Under the pieces are notes generated by a model that worked only from the letters and a program-made list of their open reading frames with translations, was not told the origin of the DNA and did no database searches. DNA of 64,000 bases from Acanthosoma haemorrhoidale (taxonomy: Eukaryota; Arthropoda; Insecta; Hemiptera; Acanthosomatidae): the NCBI GenBank assembly GCA_930367205.1, contig OV884009.1, positions 107,281,189 to 107,345,188 of the forward strand, given 5' to 3'. How positions within the stretch are numbered: the first letter of the stretch is position 1; every line of letters begins with the position of its first letter. The position numbers were made by a program, and so were the translations under genes. Shown one piece after another: positions 57,955-64,000 of this stretch.

Positions 57955-59544
57955 GTAAGCAATGAAAATAGTGCTAGATAATTGGTTGTATACCAGAAAG
58001 TCTATTGAATTGCAACAGCGATTAAATTATGTGACTATCTTGTTAATGAATCCCCTCAGTTTCAGAATGATAATATATTACTTGCACATAGATTGTGAAA
58101 CTGACAGTATTTGTTGACTAATACTTCAAGTTTTAAATAGACTATATTGTAGTATCCTTTGAAAGATTGTATGGTCTAGGATGTGTGTGTGTGCTGGTTG
58201 TAATGTGGAAATATTGAAGGTGAAACAGCTTTGTATTATTTTATTTTTTTATAAATCTTTATTTGAAGAAAATTACAATCTGTCCTAAAAGAGCCCTAGA
58301 TAATTGTGATAAATGATCAAGTTATACCATATTTACAAATTAGTATTCGCTCTCTCATTCATACAGTATTTACAACATACATACAAACAATATAGACATA
58401 TATATGCATAGAACACAGGGATCCCCAAATTGCAGAATTGGGGAAACCCCCACGCTACTTCTACAGGCACATCGCCATCACGACGGAGTAGTAAAGGCTG
58501 AAAATATGCAAACCCTTGCAACGCCTCTGTCAAGACCTAGGTGGTGTGTGTGTCCCATGGGAATGTCCCAGTGATAAAGTAGGGCTTGATGATATGGATC
58601 TCAACCCCAGGGGAGACTTGCCAGAGAACTGAGCATGCAGAGCTGTGCCGAACTGGTCCTGGCAAAGTCTTTCTGAGGTGGCTTGGTTTGCTTGTTCACT
58701 GAACGATCAGTCATGCTGGACTTAAAAGCTCAGATGACAGACAGCTTGCAAGCCATCATTCATTGTTCAATGAATCCAATTCTTTGTACTGCGCTGGGAA
58801 ATTCGGTTCCCTGATGGGACAGCTCAAACCACTTTCATGTGTCAGGGTCGAGTGCCCTCAATGCCATTATTGAAAGGAAGAGCTCTTCTGATGAGGTGAG
58901 CCTTTAAGGCCTTCTAAGGTATTGGTCATAACTAAAATGTTGTCAACTTAAATCTGAATATAAGGTTTTAACTCCTCTAAAATTGGGTCCAATGCCCTAT
59001 TTAAAGCACCTAAGCTTATTTTTAATCAAAAAAGAACTTTTATTCTTTGTTTTGTAGATTGCCGTAATGATCCTCATGTTTTGTACTGACAGTTTACTAT
59101 AAGCCTTTGGTTCTAGATTCAGTTTCATTGTAAAATATGTATCTTCTTGTACGCAGGTGATTTAAGATCCAGTATCTAACCATGCTTTATATTCTATGTT
59201 AATAATTTTAATAATAATTTCAGGGAATTTAATCAAATGCCCTGAAATTATGTTTTTTTGTTCTATGAAATTGTCATTTGTTGACAATGACTCTGACCTT
59301 TACTCAGTTGTGGCATCGTTGGACGATAAATATAAGCCCTCAATCTAGCAAGAACTGAAAATCAAAAAGCTGTTACCTTTGCCTTCCTCACAGAGGTGTG
59401 GAAAAGCAAAGGCTCCATGGAAGATTCTACCATTCCCTAGTAGGCACAGGAGTGGATATTCGGGTATCACTATCCTGGGTGAGAAATAGTGATATTGTCC
59501 TGGAAACAGATGGAGTCTTTCTGGCTATACAAGAGAATTATTAA
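57955..59544 (+). other. Region after the last candidate syntaxin exon, left part
   Basis: No SNARE-motif exon found. 58390-58900 is clearly less AT-rich but has no protein signature I recognise. 59330-59510 has a weak + strand frame of uncertain nature. Confidence 0.4.
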
Positions 59545-60080
59545 ACAAAATAAAAACATAATACGAAAGTCTGAAAAAACTAAAAAAAACTTCTTTAAAT
59601 TGAAAATTACCAGTCCATTAATTTGAAGAGTTTATAAATGTCCACATTGGTACTGGTAGACTGTAACGAACACTGTTCTATGTATCTGTACACCTGTTAA
59701 ATTTGGTAATGGGTGAGTAATTCTATCACTTATTTTGGGTACGCACTCTGGCTGCTCCGTGTTAAATGATGAGTTCTTGCTTTTAATTACTTCTCTCGCA
59801 CTTTATATGCTGTACACTAGCATTTGTGTCTCTTTAACATTGCAGCAAGACTGAACCTAAACATCGTAGGACATCAGTGGGACAGCAGGAGGCAGCTGAT
59901 CCCTCACTGTAGTATGCTGCATATGCACAACACTGAAGGCTGAACAAACTCACACTCATTATTATATGAATAATTTAATCAATATTATAAATTAATTACA
60001 AAATTAGTACACAAATCCTACACAATGCAATTTTAAGTGATAAAATAATAAAATGCTAACATGAGGACTGAACATTCTCA
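59545..60080. repeat. Unnamed repeat U, copy 2 (about 535 bp)
   Basis: Second copy of the repeat at 53290-53800, same orientation, with an insertion of about 60 bp around 59770-59830. Confidence 0.8.
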
Positions 60081-60149
60081 AAGGGGTCTAGCCCACATTA
60101 GGGTTAGGGCCATACCTAGCGGAGTGGGGGGCAGCTTATATCGGACGAC

Positions 60150-60900
60150 AAATACTAAATAAAATACATCAATTGGCATAACCAAATCCAACAGGGGTTG
60201 ATAATGGATAGTAGCTACTTGTGAATAGTTGGAGTGAAATGATTGAAACCAGTGGGTATTGGTAGCTAGGTAGCTATTGGAGAAGGTTAATGATTTTAAC
60301 TTGGAAAGTAAAAATCTAGAAAAAGTCTAGAATTAGGACTGTATGTTAGAAAGAATGGAGATTGACCAGTAGTCGTTAAATGATGTAGGGTTAAGATTTG
60401 TTTTGAACGATGGGCTTGGCTTTTTTCTAAGAAGCTGGGAAGACTGAATTTTGAAAAGGAAAATTGTATTTATGGAGAAGAACAGGCAGAATAACTGGAA
60501 GGTGTAGTTTTATTAACTTAATAGGAATTCCATCAAGACCATTAATGTTAGTGTTCTCATTACAGAGGTTATAATGTCTGTGGGAGAGATATGGTTAAAT
60601 AAAAATCATTTCCATTAAATCAGGGCTTGCAGGAACTTGGGTAAATGGTTGAGTATGCAGTACATGCATCATGTACATGATTGAGAATTATCTGCTAGCC
60701 TTTTGTGTCTGAAAGCATCTTCAGCTTAAGCTTAAGGCTGTCTAGCATCTTATTTTACAAGTCCCTGATTTGGCATATCCATGGAGCAGGTTGGCAACGA
60801 AAGGTTGAGGTTTTTACAGGGGCATGGGGGTTATTAAGAAGGTTGGCAGTGAGTACCCGTGGAGGATATTTGAGCTTTGATTTGTTTTTTATTGTCTGTT
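60150..60900 (-). pseudogene. LINE ORF2 linker and RT fragment
   Basis: The - strand from right to left reads PAPWICQIRDLKNKMLDSLK (post-endonuclease linker, near 60790), then INGLDGIPIKLIKLHLPVIL (GPDGI...LK block, near 60510) and FPFQNSVFPASEK (the fP-WK block). Frames are broken and the palm motifs are not visible. Antisense to the syntaxin gene. Confidence 0.65.
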
Positions 60901-61934
60901 TACTTTTTTTACCCTATGGATCAATACCAAGCCCCCTAAATAAGGATCAATTCTACACTCCTTAAAAAAGTCCAAATTTCAAAAATCTGACAAGACATTC
61001 CTGATCAGGGGAGAAAAATAAAATTTTCATTAAAAAAAAACTGTGTTAACCATTACTTTTAACTATTAAAAATGACTTAAATATTCAGATTCTCCACTCG
61101 ATCATTAATACAATCCTGAGTCGCTACATTTCATCGCTACATAAGAGTATTTTTTTTTTTTTACTGGTTTTTGAAAATGTAGGCAATATTTTGGATCAGA
61201 CATAAGCGGTCATGGATTTTGAAAATGTGACCATGTAAATTTTCTAAAAAATAAACTACAATTCCCCTCCGCCCAACTGGTGGCCTGACATTTTTTCTTG
61301 ATTTTTTAAACAACTTTTCAAAAAGTTTTTCGCATGAGAAGTTCAAAAATCAAAGAATTTTCCATTCAGTAAATTTTGTTTACTTAAATTATGAACCCTT
61401 TAGAGCGATTCCATTGTTTCCAATGATTTGGGTCTAACAATAAATACAGATATTAACAAAAAATATGATGAAAATAAATATATTTTTATGAATAATTTTA
61501 AAGATCGTAACAATTTTTTTATATATGGGATGTATAATTTATTTTGACTACTTATTATTATTCTATTGTAACATACCAATTGAAAATAGTATCTCCTCAT
61601 TGATAATGATAAGTAACCATCTATTATAGTATATTACCACAGCTTAACTTTAATGGAGGTCACCATAAAAAATACAATTTTCCAGCTTGTAGAAGAGTAG
61701 GTAATGGCCAAATTATTCTACACTAGGAGCAGATAAACTATAACATCATATTTACAAAGTTAATATTACAATACACATTTCCTTATCTGTTTGAACCATT
61801 CACATCACATTAATAAACCAGAGGAAAAGTCTGTTTATATTTCAATATTTATTGCTCTCTCCGATTATATTATTAATTATTAGTTGTGGTATTTTCCCAA
61901 TGTTTTTATTAGTTTTTAGCCAAAGAACCAATAT
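60901..61934. other. AT-rich sequence, no gene
   Basis: 61155-61290 contains a short frame (VRPPVGRRGIVVYFLEN on the - strand) that looks like repeat sequence rather than a gene. TTTTCCA-type motifs recall 55080-55690. Confidence 0.35.
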
Positions 61935-62010
61935 TTTGACAGGGCCAGGGTTCAAACCGAGATCTCTCAATCAACGGTCAGTAGTCTAGCCTCTGAGGCC
62001 CCTGCACGAA
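61935..62010 (-). repeat. tRNA-like sequence or tRNA-derived SINE head
   Basis: On the - strand GGCCTCAGAGGCTAGACTAC (A-box region) and GGTTTGAACCC (B box, 61948-61958 on +) are spaced as in a tRNA. The terminal stem is not convincing, so a SINE or tRNA pseudogene is more likely than a working tRNA. Confidence 0.45.
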
Positions 62011-62443
62011 CGCTAGCTAAGTCAATATCATATCTCAAATCAGGCACATGCTTAAAATTACCTTTTATATGCTTACCAAAAAATTTATTGATAACATATA
62101 ATAATATGTATTGTTTGGAAAGAAATACTTTGTAAAATTATGTTTAGTTTTTTTTTTTTCATTTATTTATATTTTTCAATATTACAATTTTGTTTTAAAT
62201 TTAATTTATTTATTTTATGTTTGGACAGGTGGTGGGGAAAAGGCATGTTATTAAATCTTTATATAATAATTCTTTTAATACATGTGATAAAGCAGGAATT
62301 CTCCAAATTCTTGGGTGTCATCAGTAAATGGATTTTATTTCAGCTTATCTATAAGTAACTTTCTCTCTTTCTATTTGTATCTTTTAAAACTTTATTTTTG
62401 CTCTAATTGTGTAATGTTGTATTCACTTGAGAGTACTTGAGTA
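62011..62443. other. AT-rich spacer
   Basis: T-rich frame at 62140-62358 looks like low-complexity translation; no gene seen. Confidence 0.35.
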
Positions 62444-64000
62444 CAGTAGTGTTCCACTTATCCGGTCTAGACGGGACCAGACCCTGTCCGGATCTCCGAA
62501 AGTCCGGATTAACGGGGGGTAAAATGCACATGATAAATATTTTAGCTATTCTTCTCATAAATACACCTTTTCCTTCAGTTTAATTTTATTTTCAATACTA
62601 CATAAAGTATACATAGACCTAAGTTTTCAACTTACAAACTGAGATAGGATTAATGAAACAATACATCTTTATTGTTAAAACTCAAAATTTATTTATTGTA
62701 CAGTACTATACCATGGCACATTAATGTTATAATGTAAAAATTAAGAATTTTAAAAATGAAATAAACTCTAAATTCGAACAGGACTATAAAATAAAACAAT
62801 GTACAGTACGTAATGAAAACAAGAATAATTTGTTTTAGAGTCAATGAAAAAATCTTTAATGTTCGTTTAGTTTATAGATGACTAATGTTGTTTTGCTGTA
62901 TGATCTCGTATGTCAAGTTCAGTAGTTCAGGAGATGACGTATTGCTTTGTTTCTTAAAGTATGTCATCAACTTCTCCACCATTGTAGTCACTTCACTATC
63001 AGTTAGGCCAACTAGTTCCTCCATCATCATCGTCATCTTCCATACACTGTCCTTCTTTGTTAGTAGGTTTCCAATGCAAACTTCCATGATTTCATCTTCA
63101 CCTAATACCTGATGAGCAATATCACTGTCACTATTCATCCACTCAAAAATGCCATTTTCTTCCACACTGAGACAACTCTCCAACTGTTGAAAAACATGAA
63201 CAAAGTCAGCGTCATCGTTTGCAGTTGGTTGGTTTTCGTCTGGTTCCTGGTTTTCTAGTGGGATGCTATACCAAAGTTTTTTGCAGCCCTTAAAGAGTTG
63301 TCAGCTTAATTTCTTCCCAAGCTTCTGCGGCCAAATAAATTACAGTCTTTATTATAACTTTTTTGAGAAGTTCCATGAAGTGTCACAGGTCTGCTTCTTG
63401 TTATTCTGAAAGAGACAAGTTAAGCTTTTGCTTATAACACCATTTTGTAGCTTCAATCACCCCTTGGTCCATTTGAATCAATGCTGTGAGATTTGGTGGC
63501 AGAAATTTCACAAAAATGTGCTCCTCTAGCAATTCTTCTTCAGTAGGTAGGGTGGCATGGTGCATTGCCATGAAAAACACAGCTCGACTTTTATCTCTTA
63601 AGAATTTCTTTGTTGAAGGCACAAATTTTTCAAAAAGCCAATCTTTAAAAATTTGTCCATTCATCCACGTAGCTTTTTGTACTGGGCTGGGAACACATTC
63701 AGATTTACATTTTTCAGGGCCCTGGGCTTTGCCGATTTCCATATCACCAAAAGTGGAAGTTTTAAATCTCCAACTGCATTATTGCAATGAAGCAAAGTTA
63801 CACATTATTTCTTTACTTGATGGCCTTTGGCTACCAAGTCCAATTTTGAAACTAATGTTTTTTTGGGAGCATTTTGTCAGCATTAAACACCTGACAAGAC
63901 TATAAGTTTTCAAATTTAACTTTATAATCTTCACTGACAACATTGTCCCCTTATAAAAGTTCACCACTTAGACCCAGTCAGTTCACGCACTCTGTCTCGT
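62444..64000 (-). mobile_element. Tigger/pogo transposon, truncated by the window end
   Basis: Begins CAGTAGTGTTCCACTTATCC directly after TA (62442-62443), the pogo/Tigger terminal repeat style, with CCGGAT subrepeats. A Jerky-like transposase remnant follows on the - strand and runs off the right edge. The other end is outside the window. Confidence 0.85.
62872..63967 (-). pseudogene. Jerky/Tigger-like DDE transposase remnant
   Basis: Broken frames. 63401-63742 carries TWMNGQIFKDWLFEKFVPST, then AVFFMAMHHATLPTEEELLE and IFVKFLPPNLTALIQMDQGV, the family blocks W-M----F--WF---F-P, LLLDNxPAHP and VxFLPPN-TxLIQPMDQGVI. In the second block the catalytic Asp and Asn are lost (FFMAMHHATLP), and QPMDQ is QMDQ. 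62872-63183 is the C-terminal tail (FEWMNSDSDIAHQVLGEDEI). Antisense to the syntaxin gene; not functional. Confidence 0.85.

Noticed and set aside
58390..58900. GC-richer block with a 66-codon - strand frame
   Set aside because: No conserved motif on either strand and no repeat partner in the window.
62140..62358. Hydrophobic frame resembling a membrane protein
   Set aside because: Poly-T DNA translates into Phe/Leu-rich peptide; no other support.
1..64000. CRISPR arrays, bacterial operons, rRNA genes, viral insertions
   Set aside because: No regularly spaced repeats, Shine-Dalgarno gene clusters, rRNA signatures or virus-specific proteins were seen. The only virus-like genes are retrotransposon polyproteins without an env-like gene.

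Overview
This is an insect-like eukaryotic genomic window: AT-rich, intron-rich and crowded with transposable elements. Two host genes lie on the + strand and both run off the window. The first is a BSDC1-like gene (BSD domain protein): six phase-consistent coding exons between 6376 and 32622, with the 5' exons missing. The second is a syntaxin-16-like gene (Qa-SNARE): five solid exons plus one doubtful one between 47801 and 57954, with the SNARE-motif and membrane-anchor exons not seen. The hemipteran-like flavour (Jockey LINEs, CGGBP1-like hAT relatives, BEL/Pao, Tigger, piggyBac) is an inference; I cannot name a species.

Layout. 1-1390: end of a degenerate Ty3/gypsy element (integrase plus probable LTR). 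1390-5830: antisense Jockey LINE with a 1277-bp mariner nested in it. 6376-33270: BSDC1-like gene, whose long introns hold a complete Ty3/gypsy element (8325-12681), several Jockey fragments, a second LINE, a CGGBP1-like hAT remnant, a TA-flanked MITE, an RTE endonuclease piece and a piggyBac remnant. 34026-37840: decayed BEL/Pao element with a GC-rich LTR-like block in its gag. 38455-40080: another Jockey copy, which also provides the empty site for the mariner. 40481-41155: broken THAP-domain gene. 42770-46640: Jockey, LINE and hAT remnants. 47278-47590: minisatellite and tandem repeats just upstream of the syntaxin start codon. 47801-57954: syntaxin-16-like gene. 53290-53800 and 59545-60080: two copies of an unnamed repeat. 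62444-64000: degenerate Tigger/pogo element.

The clearest object is the Ty3/gypsy element at 8325-12681. It has two identical 147-bp LTRs, a 5-bp target duplication (GCGTC), one uninterrupted 1342-codon Gag-Pol frame with every catalytic motif, and a start codon formed by the last base of the LTR plus the first two bases of the tRNA primer-binding site. It looks very recently inserted and possibly still competent. Nearly all recognisable elements between and inside the two host genes are antisense to them. No operons, CRISPR arrays, rRNA genes or phage-like genes are present.
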